Made by a program: the position numbers and the translations under genes | The notes under the pieces: generated by a model | Database searches by the model: none | Told to the model about the DNA's origin: nothing | What the model saw: the letters and a program-made list of their open reading frames with translations, nothing else | From: G963677325 sp963677325 | Lineage (GTDB): Bacteria; Bacteroidota; Bacteroidia; Bacteroidales; Prolixibacteraceae | Assembly (NCBI GenBank): GCA_963677325.2 | Contig: CAXXGM010000010.1 | Span: forward strand, 1-64,000 | Direction of reading: 5' to 3' | DNA length: 64,000 nt | Part shown: positions 53,367 to 62,016 of the stretch, in pieces | Layout: each line of letters starts with the position of its first letter | Position numbering within the stretch: the first letter of the stretch is position 1

Positions 53367-54596
53367 ATGATGGAAAAAATAAAGGTACTGAACCCTGTTG
53401 TAGAGCTTGATGGTGATGAGATGACTCGTATCATATGGAAGATGATACGAGAGAAATTAATCCTTCCTTACCTGGATATTGACCTGAAATATTATGATCT
53501 GGGAATTGAGCACCGGGATGAAACAAATGATCAGGTAACGATTGATGCAGCAAATGCCATAAAAAAGTATAAGGTTGGAATAAAATGCGCTACAATAACC
53601 CCTGATGAGGCAAGAGTTAAAGAATTTGGTTTAAAGAAAATGTGGAAGTCACCTAACGGAACAATCAGAAACATTCTGGACGGGACAATTTTCAGAGAAC
53701 CGATTGTAGTGAAAAATGTACCCCGGCTTGTACCTCAATGGACTGCCCCCATTGTCATAGGCCGTCATGCTTTTGGAGATCAGTACCGGGCAACGGATTT
53801 CGTTGTAAACGGCCCGGGTAAACTAACCATCACTTTTACCCCTGAGGATGGTTCAGAGGAACAGAGCTATGAGGTATATGATTTTGAAGGACGCGGTGTG
53901 GCAATGGCCATGTATAATACCGAAGCCTCGATCCGGGGATTTGCTCACAGCTGTTTTAAAATGGCCCTTCTGAAGAAATGGCCTCTTTACCTTTCTACTA
54001 AAAATACCATTCTTAAGAAGTATGATGGATTCTTTAAAGACATCTTTCAGGAAATTTACACCAGTACCTATAAGGAACAATTTTTAAAGGAAGGCATTAC
54101 CTATGAGCATCGATTGATCGATGATATGGTCGCTTCAGCACTTAAATGGAGCGGAAATTTCATCTGGGCCTGTAAAAACTACGATGGAGATGTACAGTCG
54201 GATACCATTGCCCAGGGATTCGGATCATTGGGTCTGATGACTTCTGTTCTGATGTCGCCTGACGGAGGTACAATTGAAGCAGAAGCTGCACATGGAACAG
54301 TTACCCGCCATTACAGAGAGCATCAGAAGGGTAATCCTACCTCGACCAATCCAATAGCCTCCATTTTTGCATGGACCCGGGGACTTGAGTTTAGAGGAAA
54401 GCTGGACGCGAATAAAGCATTAATTGATTTTTCCCACACTCTGGAGAAAGTATGCATCGATGCGGTTGAAGCAGGCAAAATGACAAAGGATCTTGCTTTA
54501 TTAATCTATGGAGAAGCGCTTCAACCTGAACACTACATGACTACGGAACAATTCATGGAAGCATTGTCTCAGGAATTAAATAGTCGTTTTAACTAA
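53367..54596 (+). CDS. icd: NADP-dependent isocitrate dehydrogenase (eukaryotic-type)
   Basis: 409 aa. It oxidises isocitrate to 2-oxoglutarate in the TCA cycle. The length and motifs are those of the homodimeric eukaryotic-like IDH class: 'VVELDGDEMTRIIWKMI', the substrate-binding 'SPNGTIRNILDGTIFREPI', 'DDMVASALKWSG', the metal ligands in 'YDGDVQSD', and 'AAHGTVTRHYREHQKGN'. Two ATG codons are adjacent (53367, 53370), and either may be used. It is monocistronic with its own promoter. Confidence 0.95.
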   Translation: MMEKIKVLNPVVELDGDEMTRIIWKMIREKLILPYLDIDLKYYDLGIEHRDETNDQVTIDAANAIKKYKVGIKCATITPDEARVKEFGLKKMWKSPNGTIRNILDGTIFREPIVVKNVPRLVPQWTAPIVIGRHAFGDQYRATDFVVNGPGKLTITFTPEDGSEEQSYEVYDFEGRGVAMAMYNTEASIRGFAHSCFKMALLKKWPLYLSTKNTILKKYDGFFKDIFQEIYTSTYKEQFLKEGITYEHRLIDDMVASALKWSGNFIWACKNYDGDVQSDTIAQGFGSLGLMTSVLMSPDGGTIEAEAAHGTVTRHYREHQKGNPTSTNPIASIFAWTRGLEFRGKLDANKALIDFSHTLEKVCIDAVEAGKMTKDLALLIYGEALQPEHYMTTEQFMEALSQELNSRFN

Positions 54597-54630
54597 TAAA
54601 AAGTTATGGTCTAATTTCATTTCGAATTAG

Positions 54631-54638
54631 TATATTTG
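54631..54638 (+). promoter_or_regulatory. Candidate -7 box of the ferritin gene
   Basis: TATATTTG lies 25 bp before the ferritin ATG. The -33 region (TTATGG, near 54604) is a weak match. No Fur-box-like palindrome is evident. Confidence 0.5.
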
Positions 54639-54663
54639 ATTATATAATTTAAATAAATCGACC

Positions 54664-55182
54664 ATGTTAAAAAAATCAGTAGAAAAAGCATTAAATGAAC
54701 AGATAAATGCGGAGATACATTCAGCTTATCTTTATCTTTCGATGTCAGCTTACTTTCAATCTCAGGGTTTAACAGGATATGCCAATTGGATGCGGGTACA
54801 ATTTCAGGAGGAATTGGCCCATGGCACACACATTTTTGATTATGTTTGTGAACGTGGAGGAAGAGTCCAGCTGTACCCGATCGGAGAGGTTGAGATTGAA
54901 TTTAAAAGTATTGTGGATGTTTTCGAAAAAGTTCTGGCACATGAACAAAAAGTAACAGGGATGATAAACAATCTGATTGATATTTCACAACATGAGAACG
55001 ATCATGCCACACGTAGTTTTCTTCAATGGTATGTAGATGAACAGGTTGAAGAAGAGGCCAATGCGGAACAAATCCTCAATAATCTGAAGTTGATTAAAGG
55101 AGAAGGGCAGGGGCTGCTGATGATGGATCGTGAATTGCAGGCTCGTCTATTTGTAGATCCTTTCGCTTCTGCTAAAAATTAA
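54664..55182 (+). CDS. ftnA: Bacterial ferritin FtnA
   Basis: 172 aa. It is a non-haem 24-subunit iron-storage cage. The ferroxidase ligands are in place in the four-helix fold: Glu of 'EQINAEIHSAYLYLSM', 'EELAHGTHIFDYV' (E-x-x-H), 'EVLAHEQ'-type Glu on the third helix, and 'EQVEEEANA' on the fourth. It is followed by a short fifth helix. It protects against iron-driven oxidative damage together with the peroxidase upstream. Confidence 0.95.
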   Translation: MLKKSVEKALNEQINAEIHSAYLYLSMSAYFQSQGLTGYANWMRVQFQEELAHGTHIFDYVCERGGRVQLYPIGEVEIEFKSIVDVFEKVLAHEQKVTGMINNLIDISQHENDHATRSFLQWYVDEQVEEEANAEQILNNLKLIKGEGQGLLMMDRELQARLFVDPFASAKN

Positions 55183-55461
55183 TGAGACCTCAGTTGTCTT
55201 ATGTGCTTAAAATCCCCAAATGGATAAAAGGAAAATTGCAGAAACAGTAAAAAATATCAGAAAAATTTGAAATTGAAATGGGCGGGTGACTAAATCAATA
55301 ATGTCATCCGTTCTCATTTTAGCACCCTTTTATCAAAGTTTTAAAGCATTCACAATAGCTTTGAAATCACTTTAAAAGCAATAAATTTTTTCCTTTTGAC
55401 CAATAGGTTTAAATAAATAGTTAAATTTTCTTCAATATAGATAATTTCAGAAATAAGAGAT

Positions 55462-55469
55462 TACTTTTG
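55462..55469 (+). promoter_or_regulatory. Candidate -7 box of kup
   Basis: TACTTTTG fits TAnnTTTG, 28 bp before the kup ATG. I saw no -33 box. The rest of the 315-bp gap 55183-55497 between ferritin and kup is AT-rich and shows no gene, riboswitch or repeat that I recognise. Confidence 0.45.
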
Positions 55470-55497
55470 CGACCATTTTCTATTAAGGATAAAATAT

Positions 55498-57450
55498 ATG
55501 GAGAAAAGTGCCGGGATTAAAAAAGTATCTTTTGCCGGTTTAATAATTACCCTTGGCATAGTGTATGGGGATATCGGAACAAGCCCTTTATACGTAATGA
55601 ATGCCATAATTACTAACGCCAGAGCTTTTAATGAGTTGCTGATTCTTGGCTCATTATCATGTATCTTCTGGACCTTAACCCTTCAAACCACCGTTAAATA
55701 CGTGATTATTACCCTGCGGGCTGATAACCATGGAGAAGGTGGAATCTTCGCCCTTTTTGCCTTGATAAGAAAAAAGAGCAATTGGATTGCCATTGTAACG
55801 ATGGTCGGAGGCAGTGCATTGCTTGCAGATGGAATCATTACTCCAGCCATTACAGTTACTTCCTCAATAGAAGGTTTGAGCCTTATTCATCCCCACATTC
55901 CCATTGTGCCGGTAGTAATTTCTATCCTTTTCGTATTGTTTTTTTTCCAGCAATTTGGAACAGGATTTATGGGTAGCGTTTTTGGCCCTGTTATGGTGCT
56001 CTGGTTTGGTATGCTGACAATATTAGGAGCCAATCATCTTGTAACAGCTCCCCATGTGCTATCTGCCATCAATCCAATGTATGCCTTGCGTTTCCTTATA
56101 GAATATCCGGGAGCCGTTATCCTGTTGGGAGCGGTGTTTCTTGCCACGACCGGTGCTGAAGCGCTTTATTCAGATCTTGGTCACTGTGGAATAAAAAATA
56201 TCCGGATCACCTGGATATTTGTAAAAACTTCATTGCTGATTAATTATTTTGGTCAGGGAGCTTATCTTCTTAATCATTTGGATCATCTTCAGGGTATTAA
56301 TCCATTCTATGCGATTATGCCTCAATGGTTCCTTCTTCCGGGTATTTTTATTGCCACTGCAGCTGCCATTATCGCGAGCCAGGCTTTAATCAGCGGGTCT
56401 TATACACTGATCAGTGAAGCTGTTTCGTTAAATATATGGCCTAAAATACGTATTTTGTATCCTACTGACGTCAAGGGACAAGTGTATATCCCATTTGTGA
56501 ACTGGTTCCTGTGGATAGCCTGTACTTTTGTGGTTATTTATTTTGGAGCTTCTTCAAGAATGGAAGCCGCTTATGGATTGTCGATCACAATCACCATGAT
56601 TATGACCACATTACTTTTAACTCACCATCTTCGTCTGCGCAGATTAAATCCTGTCTTACTTGGCTCAATGTTTTTAATTTATATTTGTATAGAAGGAACT
56701 TTCCTTTATGCAAATCTCCATAAATTTACAAATGGGGGATGGCTTACCATCGCCCTTGCATTGATGTTTTTTATTGTCATGTATGGATGGTATTTTGGAC
56801 GCAAAATTAAAAATCAGTACATCAGTTTTGTTAATATACGGAAGGACCCTGAAATATTTAAAGAATTAAGCAGTGATACATCGATACCCAAAATAGCCAC
56901 TAACCTGGTTTTTATTACTCATGCCAACCGGGTGGAACAAATAGAATCCAAAATTATGTATTCTATTTTCAATAAACACCCCAAGCGGGCAAGTACTTAT
57001 TGGTTTCTCCACATTGACAACCTGGATAATCCGGATACTTTTGAATATTTTGTCCATCATCTTATTCCCGGAGTTCTTATTAAAGTCGACTTCAGACTTG
57101 GATTTAAAATAGAGAGGAAAATAAATCTTTATTTTAGGGAAGTAATTGAAGATCTTGTCAAGAGCGGAGAAATCAGCATGGTTAGTCAGTATGAATCCCT
57201 GAAAAAACATTCCATCCCCGCTGATTTTCTGTTTGTAAACCTCGACAGGATAATGACTCATGATTACAAGCTTCCGCCTGTGAAATCATTTATAATGGGA
57301 CTTCACAATGCTATTCGCCGATTCAGCCTCAATGACGTTAAATCACTTGGACTTGACACCAGTAATGTCATTGAAGAAAAAGTGCCTATTGTAATTGAAC
57401 AATCCGTAAAAAAGAGAATTTCACGAGTTAATCATGGAAGTTCGCACTAA
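55498..57450 (+). CDS. kup: KUP-family potassium uptake protein
   Basis: A 650-aa K+ importer (proton symport) of the inner membrane. About 12 transmembrane helices span residues 12-450 with the signature 'GIVYGDIGTSPLYVMNAI' and 'ADNHGEGGIFALFALI', followed by a cytoplasmic C-terminal domain (about 455-650). Length matches the family. The C-terminal segment of about 35 basic residues ('SVKKRISRVNHG') is typical of a cytoplasmic tail. It is monocistronic. Confidence 0.95.
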   Translation: MEKSAGIKKVSFAGLIITLGIVYGDIGTSPLYVMNAIITNARAFNELLILGSLSCIFWTLTLQTTVKYVIITLRADNHGEGGIFALFALIRKKSNWIAIVTMVGGSALLADGIITPAITVTSSIEGLSLIHPHIPIVPVVISILFVLFFFQQFGTGFMGSVFGPVMVLWFGMLTILGANHLVTAPHVLSAINPMYALRFLIEYPGAVILLGAVFLATTGAEALYSDLGHCGIKNIRITWIFVKTSLLINYFGQGAYLLNHLDHLQGINPFYAIMPQWFLLPGIFIATAAAIIASQALISGSYTLISEAVSLNIWPKIRILYPTDVKGQVYIPFVNWFLWIACTFVVIYFGASSRMEAAYGLSITITMIMTTLLLTHHLRLRRLNPVLLGSMFLIYICIEGTFLYANLHKFTNGGWLTIALALMFFIVMYGWYFGRKIKNQYISFVNIRKDPEIFKELSSDTSIPKIATNLVFITHANRVEQIESKIMYSIFNKHPKRASTYWFLHIDNLDNPDTFEYFVHHLIPGVLIKVDFRLGFKIERKINLYFREVIEDLVKSGEISMVSQYESLKKHSIPADFLFVNLDRIMTHDYKLPPVKSFIMGLHNAIRRFSLNDVKSLGLDTSNVIEEKVPIVIEQSVKKRISRVNHGSSH

Positions 57451-57728
57451 TAAAGAATTCAAAAAATGCCCTCCTGATCAAGGAATTCTGATAAGAAAGT
57501 AAATAAGAATATATTTATTATTATTTTGAAAATAAAGCTTCCTATTTTGATAAGCAGAAATTTTCAAGCCTTCTGATCACAAAACTCAGCAACTATAAAA
57601 TATTTTTGCTCTTTTGTCTTGATTCACCAGACATAAGTAATGAGAATAAATTGATGTCGTATTTCACAATCTTTTTTGTTATCTAACAATAATATACCTA
57701 AATTTCACATGGGCTCTCCTCGTATTAA

Positions 57729-57761
57729 GTCCGTATTCGGTTCGTACCAGGTTCGTCTCGG
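57729..57761. repeat. 11-bp tandem repeat, locus 4 of the GTAC family (degenerate)
   Basis: Three 11-bp units: GTCCGTATTCG, GTTCGTACCAG, GTTCGTCTCGG. The units differ from one another but keep the 11-bp period and GTTCGTACC-like core of the other loci. It lies in the 503-bp non-coding gap 57451-57953 between kup and the TetR gene, which otherwise is AT-rich without recognisable features apart from the TetR promoter. Confidence 0.55.
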
Positions 57762-57920
57762 CTTTTTTTAAGAGGACTTACATAATATTACAAAATGGGA
57801 TTCATTTTTAAAATATAATTCATCAATCTAAAATTCGACGTTATTTCATTCCATTTACTTAGATAGTTTTATTTAATAATAAGTTTATATTGGAATATTC
57901 TTACTCTTTGGAATCCTATT

Positions 57921-57928
57921 TATATTTG
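57921..57928 (+). promoter_or_regulatory. Candidate -7 box of the TetR gene
   Basis: TATATTTG lies 25 bp before the TetR ATG at 57954. A TTTG at 57907-57910 is too close to be the -33 box. Confidence 0.5.
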
Positions 57929-57953
57929 CGTCCTGAACGATCAGTATGTTTTA

Positions 57954-58544
57954 ATGAGTAATACCAGAGATTACATAATAGACAAGGCTTACAGCTTATT
58001 TTTAAGCCACAGTTATGAAGCCGTTTCTATCAGTGAAATAAGCAAAGCTATGGGATTTACCAAAGGGGCTCTTTACCATCATTTCCGGAATAAAGAGGAG
58101 CTCTTTATGGCTGTTGTGGATAAGTACCTGATTATAGATGAAGTAAATATCAACACGGATGATATATCCTTAAAAGAGTTTTTGGAATTGACCATTAAAA
58201 AGGCACAGGATATTATTAATAAATCTTATAGTTCAAATCCTGCTTATATTCCACTGAATTTACTCTCATTATTTATTGATGCATTCAGGCATTATCCCGA
58301 GTTTGCCAGCAAAAAGCAAGGTCTGATCCATTCAGAATTAAACAAGACAAAGAAAGTCCTGGAATTAGCGGTTAAAAATGGAGAAATAAAAAAAGAGCTG
58401 AATACTGACGCATTCGCGGAAATAATTTTTACACTAAATACAGGTATCGCCAGAAATTTGATTCATAATATCATGGATTCCGAGACAGCTATAAAAAATA
58501 TGAGGAACCAATTTCTTGAACTTTATGAATTAATAAAAAATTAA
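57954..58544 (+). CDS. TetR/AcrR-family transcriptional regulator
   Basis: 196 aa. The N-terminal helix-turn-helix (about 5-52) is 'DYIIDKAYSLFLSHSYEAVS', 'ISEISKAMGFTKGALYHHF', 'NKEELF'. A helical ligand-binding domain follows. It is probably a repressor of its own or neighbouring genes. The envelope-glycan operon begins 160 bp downstream on the same strand and is a candidate target by position only. Confidence 0.92.
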   Translation: MSNTRDYIIDKAYSLFLSHSYEAVSISEISKAMGFTKGALYHHFRNKEELFMAVVDKYLIIDEVNINTDDISLKEFLELTIKKAQDIINKSYSSNPAYIPLNLLSLFIDAFRHYPEFASKKQGLIHSELNKTKKVLELAVKNGEIKKELNTDAFAEIIFTLNTGIARNLIHNIMDSETAIKNMRNQFLELYELIKN

Positions 58545-58705
58545 GATAAAAAATAGCAAAGATTATTTATATCATTCAAATATTAACATTAGTTATCGCC
58601 AAATCCTTAAGAAACATAACGATAGAATAGAATAGAAGTAAATACCTAAATCCAAATACAAGCTCGGGAATAAACCAAATTAACGGATGTTCCTGAAATC
58701 ACAAA

Positions 58706-59512
58706 ATGCAAAATTTGAAAATGATAAATCAACAACAAAAGGATAATTTATTTGCACCGCAAATCTTCCCATATAATCCGGTTAATAGAACTTACGAGTT
58801 CAAATTGACAATCATTGTTCCGGTATTCAATGAAGCAGGCAATATTTTTCAACTCGAAGAGAAACTAACACAGTTTATTAAAAAAACTCTGGATTTTCCT
58901 GCTTGTGTTTTATTTGTAGATGACTGCTCAACGGATGGCAGCGGAAATTTAATAGCTGAGGCATGCAAGCATACCGATTATTTCTTTTACCTCAGGTTTG
59001 CTGAGAACAGAGGTCTCAGTGCAGCATTAAAAGCTGGAATTGATGCAGCCTTTTCGAATTTTGTGGGTTACATCGATGCCGATTTACAGACTACTCCGGA
59101 TGATTTTAATCTTTTACTCCCTTACCTGGAAGATTATGAAATGGTAACAGGTATCAGGGCCAAAAGGAAAGACCAGTTTGTAAAAAGAATTTCCTCCAAA
59201 ATTGCCAATGGATTCCGTCGTTTTATGACGAATGATGGAATTGAGGACACAGGATGTCCATTGAAAATCATCAGAACAGATTATGCGAAACGAATTCCAA
59301 TGTTCAATGGAATGCACCGCTTTTTACCAGCTTTGATTCAGTTGCAGAATGGGAAGGTGAAGCAAGTACCGGTAAGACATTTCCCCAGAATGGCTGGGGT
59401 ATCCAAGTACAATCTGAAAAACAGGCTGATAGCACCTTTTCTTGATTGCTTTGCCTACAGGTGGATGAAAAAGCGATATATCAATTACCAAACCTTTGAG
59501 AGTAATTTATGA
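58706..59512 (+). CDS. GT2 glycosyltransferase, polyprenyl-phosphate sugar synthase-like
   Basis: 268 aa of the GT-A fold, like DPM1/ArnC: 'LTIIVPVFNEAGNIF', 'VLFVDDCSTDGSGNL', 'YIDADLQTTPDD' (D-x-D metal site), 'RRFMTNDGIEDTGCPLKIIR' and 'GMHRFLPALIQLQ'. No transmembrane helices follow the catalytic domain. It probably loads a sugar on undecaprenyl phosphate. The next two genes, LAB_N protein and ArnT-like transferase, overlap or abut it (ATG of the next gene 4 bp inside its end), so it supplies donor for the same pathway. The start may be 58706 or ATG 58721. Confidence 0.88.
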   Translation: MQNLKMINQQQKDNLFAPQIFPYNPVNRTYEFKLTIIVPVFNEAGNIFQLEEKLTQFIKKTLDFPACVLFVDDCSTDGSGNLIAEACKHTDYFFYLRFAENRGLSAALKAGIDAAFSNFVGYIDADLQTTPDDFNLLLPYLEDYEMVTGIRAKRKDQFVKRISSKIANGFRRFMTNDGIEDTGCPLKIIRTDYAKRIPMFNGMHRFLPALIQLQNGKVKQVPVRHFPRMAGVSKYNLKNRLIAPFLDCFAYRWMKKRYINYQTFESNL

Positions 59513-60141
59513 TAATTTTTGCAATAGGATTAATATCCCAGGCACTTTTCTTTACCCGAACTCTTTTGCAGTGGATCATGTCGGAAAGGGCCAAAAAAGT
59601 GCTTTCACCCTCCATTTACTGGATTTTGAGCATTGTGGCCTCCTACTTGTTCTTTATCTATGGATGGTACCGGCATGATTTTTCCATTTTATTAGGACAG
59701 ATTATAGCCTATTATATCTATATATGGAACCTGAATGAAAATGGAGTTTGGAATAAAATAAATTCAATATTTCAGTCCCTGCTTATTGTCACTCCTATTT
59801 TGGGCATTGGATTTTTATTAAAGGATTTCCATTCATTTCTTGATACCTTTTTGATCAATAAGAGAATCCCACTATGGTTAGTCATTTTTGGCTCTTCAGG
59901 TCAGGTAATTTTTACATTAAGATTCATCTATCAATGGATCTATTCCATGAAGAAAAAAGAGTCTCTTTTACCTGTTGGATTTTGGATAATAAGCCTGATT
60001 GGCTCAGGGATTATTGTTCTGTACGGTATGATCCGTCTTGATCCTATTCTGATACTCGGACAATCAGTCGGATTTATCGCTTATGCACGAAATATCAGTA
60101 TCTACAGGAAAGAATTAATTGTAACCTATGAATCTAAATAA
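59509..60141 (+). CDS. Tandem LAB_N (lipid-A-synthase N-domain) membrane protein
   Basis: 210 aa with about six transmembrane helices arranged as two copies of the lipid-A-disaccharide-synthase N-terminal (LAB_N) domain. The first is 'AIGLISQALFFTRTLLQWIM', 'YWILSIVASYLFFIYGWYR', 'ILLGQIIAYYIYIWNL', and the second repeats the plan ('IFGSSGQVIFTLRFIYQWIY', 'FWIISLIGSGIIVLYGMIR', 'ILGQSVGFIAYARNI'). The fold resembles PQ-loop/SWEET transporters, so it may move a polyprenyl-phosphate sugar across the membrane. It overlaps the GT2 gene by 4 bp and the ArnT-like gene by 14 bp, i.e. translationally coupled. Confidence 0.85.
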   Translation: MIIFAIGLISQALFFTRTLLQWIMSERAKKVLSPSIYWILSIVASYLFFIYGWYRHDFSILLGQIIAYYIYIWNLNENGVWNKINSIFQSLLIVTPILGIGFLLKDFHSFLDTFLINKRIPLWLVIFGSSGQVIFTLRFIYQWIYSMKKKESLLPVGFWIISLIGSGIIVLYGMIRLDPILILGQSVGFIAYARNISIYRKELIVTYESK

Positions 60142-61708
60142 GAATAACTTATCTGTAATCTTCAAATATCTTCTTTATGCACTTGTCGTATTGCCGGTTT
60201 TTATTTTCCGGGATTTCACTCCCGACAATGAGCTTCGATATTTGAGTATCGCAGATGAAGCTTTGAGAAATGGTTCTGTTTTTACTTTTACCAATCATGG
60301 TATAATTTATGCTGACAAACCTCCTCTTTATATGTGGATTGTGATGTTAGGCAAATTAGTTTTGGGTAATCACAACATGCTCTTTTTGGGTATATTTTCA
60401 TTTTTACCTGCATTGATTGTACTGCATGTAATGGACCAATGGGTCAAAGATCTTCTTCCGGAAAGCGAACGATTGCTTGCGCAACTTATGCTTATCACGA
60501 GTGGATATTTCATTGGTGCTGCACTGGTGCTTCGAATGGACATGCTGATGTGTATGTTTATTATTTTATCTCTTTATACTTTTTTCAGAATTTATAGAGG
60601 CGAAAGTAAAAAGTATGACACTTTATTATTTCCAGTTTATGTATTTCTTGCAATATTCTCCAAAGGGCCTGTTGGAATTATTATTCCCCTGATATCTACC
60701 GTCGTTTTTCTTTATACTAAAGGTGAAATAAAAAAATTGGGAAGATACTGGGGGTGGAAAACATGGACTGTTCTTTTTTTCCTTTGTGCTATATGGTTTA
60801 CCGGAGTTTATGCTGAAGGTGGAAGTAAGTATTTAGATGATTTACTATTTAACCAGACTGTTAATCGTGCTGTAAATGCCTTCCATCATAAGGAACCATT
60901 CTATTACTATTTTACGACTATATGGTATTCACTGGCCCCCTGGTCATTGTTGTATGCCGGAATTCTCCTTGTGGGTTTAAAAAAGAAGTTGGCGACAACT
61001 GATTTGGAACGTTTTTTCCTTATCGTTACACTTTCTACATTTATGATTCTTTCGTTGATAAGTGCCAAACTTGATATTTATATGTTGCCGGCTTTCCCAT
61101 TTATCGCTTATCTGACGATGCTATGGTTAACCAAGTTGAATTTTCAAAAATGGATGCGAATATTAATTGGAATTCCTGCTTGTATTTTTTGTCTTGCTCT
61201 GCCGGGAGCCATAATGGCCAGGATGTTGACAGAAGATATATCCTATTTAACGGCTGGGATTATTTTCTTTGCGGCTTTTGTACTTTCGCTATCCGGTATT
61301 TTTACAATTATAGAACTTAAAAACAATAAAATACATCAATCAATAAGAACAATAAGTATTGGGTTATTAATGGCCATTTTTGTTGTATCATTTGCTATTC
61401 CGTCAGAAAATTCCTTTATTGGAATGAGGAATTTATGTTTGGAAGCTAAAAAAGAGAGTATTCATAAAAACATTGAAAACTACTATTGTTTTAATATTAG
61501 CCGGGCTGAGAATCTGGATGTTTACCTGTCAAAGGAACCAAAGAATCTCTCAGAGAAGGATCTGTTAAATGCAAATTCAATTATCCAAAAACCCGCTATT
61601 TTATTTGTAAGCAAGGAGGATATTATTCAGAACAACACCTTGCAAAAACTGGTTTTAAAAGAAAATCATTGCAAAGTGGGGAATTATTATTACGTAATTA
61701 TTGAATAA
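60128..61708 (+). CDS. ArnT-like glycosyltransferase (GT39/GT83)
   Basis: 526 aa with 12-13 transmembrane helices. The first periplasmic loop has the catalytic-type acidic motif 'RDFTPDNELRYLSIADEAL' and 'YADKPPLYMW', as in ArnT. It would transfer a sugar from a polyprenyl phosphate to a lipid A or glycan acceptor outside the inner membrane. A periplasmic C-terminal domain is present (about 440-526). As the third gene of the GT2/LAB_N operon it completes a synthesis-flip-transfer set. Confidence 0.88.
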   Translation: MNLNKNNLSVIFKYLLYALVVLPVFIFRDFTPDNELRYLSIADEALRNGSVFTFTNHGIIYADKPPLYMWIVMLGKLVLGNHNMLFLGIFSFLPALIVLHVMDQWVKDLLPESERLLAQLMLITSGYFIGAALVLRMDMLMCMFIILSLYTFFRIYRGESKKYDTLLFPVYVFLAIFSKGPVGIIIPLISTVVFLYTKGEIKKLGRYWGWKTWTVLFFLCAIWFTGVYAEGGSKYLDDLLFNQTVNRAVNAFHHKEPFYYYFTTIWYSLAPWSLLYAGILLVGLKKKLATTDLERFFLIVTLSTFMILSLISAKLDIYMLPAFPFIAYLTMLWLTKLNFQKWMRILIGIPACIFCLALPGAIMARMLTEDISYLTAGIIFFAAFVLSLSGIFTIIELKNNKIHQSIRTISIGLLMAIFVVSFAIPSENSFIGMRNLCLEAKKESIHKNIENYYCFNISRAENLDVYLSKEPKNLSEKDLLNANSIIQKPAILFVSKEDIIQNNTLQKLVLKENHCKVGNYYYVIIE

Positions 61709-61775
61709 AATCTTATAGGTAAGAGAAAACGTAAAATGTCGTACTTCTTATAAAAGAATTTGTGCATTTTGGGAA

Positions 61776-61874
61776 TCATTTTCTGCCACCAAAGCACGAA
61801 AACACAAAAGTACACCCAATTATAAGTCAGGCATTTAATCTTTGGTGGGTTTTGGTGATTTGGGGTTTTGGTGG
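61776..61874. repeat. CCACCAAA/TTTGGTGG palindromic intergenic element
   Basis: Arms CCACCAAAGC... (from 61776) and ...TTTTGGTGG (to 61874), with further TTTGGTGGG (61841-) and TTTTGGTGA copies facing CACGAAAACACAAAA on the left. It is an imperfect long hairpin similar in plan to 21563-21648. It lies in the 308-bp gap 61709-62016 between the ArnT-like and patatin genes; nothing else is seen there. Confidence 0.55.
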
Positions 61875-62016
61875 AATTATGATCAGATTTTTTAATCTCT
61901 TAATACATGTTTTATATAATTGGCATAATTTGTGTATGGTTAATTGCTGGCTATAATTTAAAATTTATATAAAACCTAAATTCATACATCTTTAGTAACT
62001 CACATTTTCACGCTGA

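Noticed and set aside
55183..55497. Possible c-di-AMP (ydaO-type) riboswitch before kup
   Set aside because: I looked for conserved riboswitch elements because kup genes often have them, and saw no matching motifs or stable structure.
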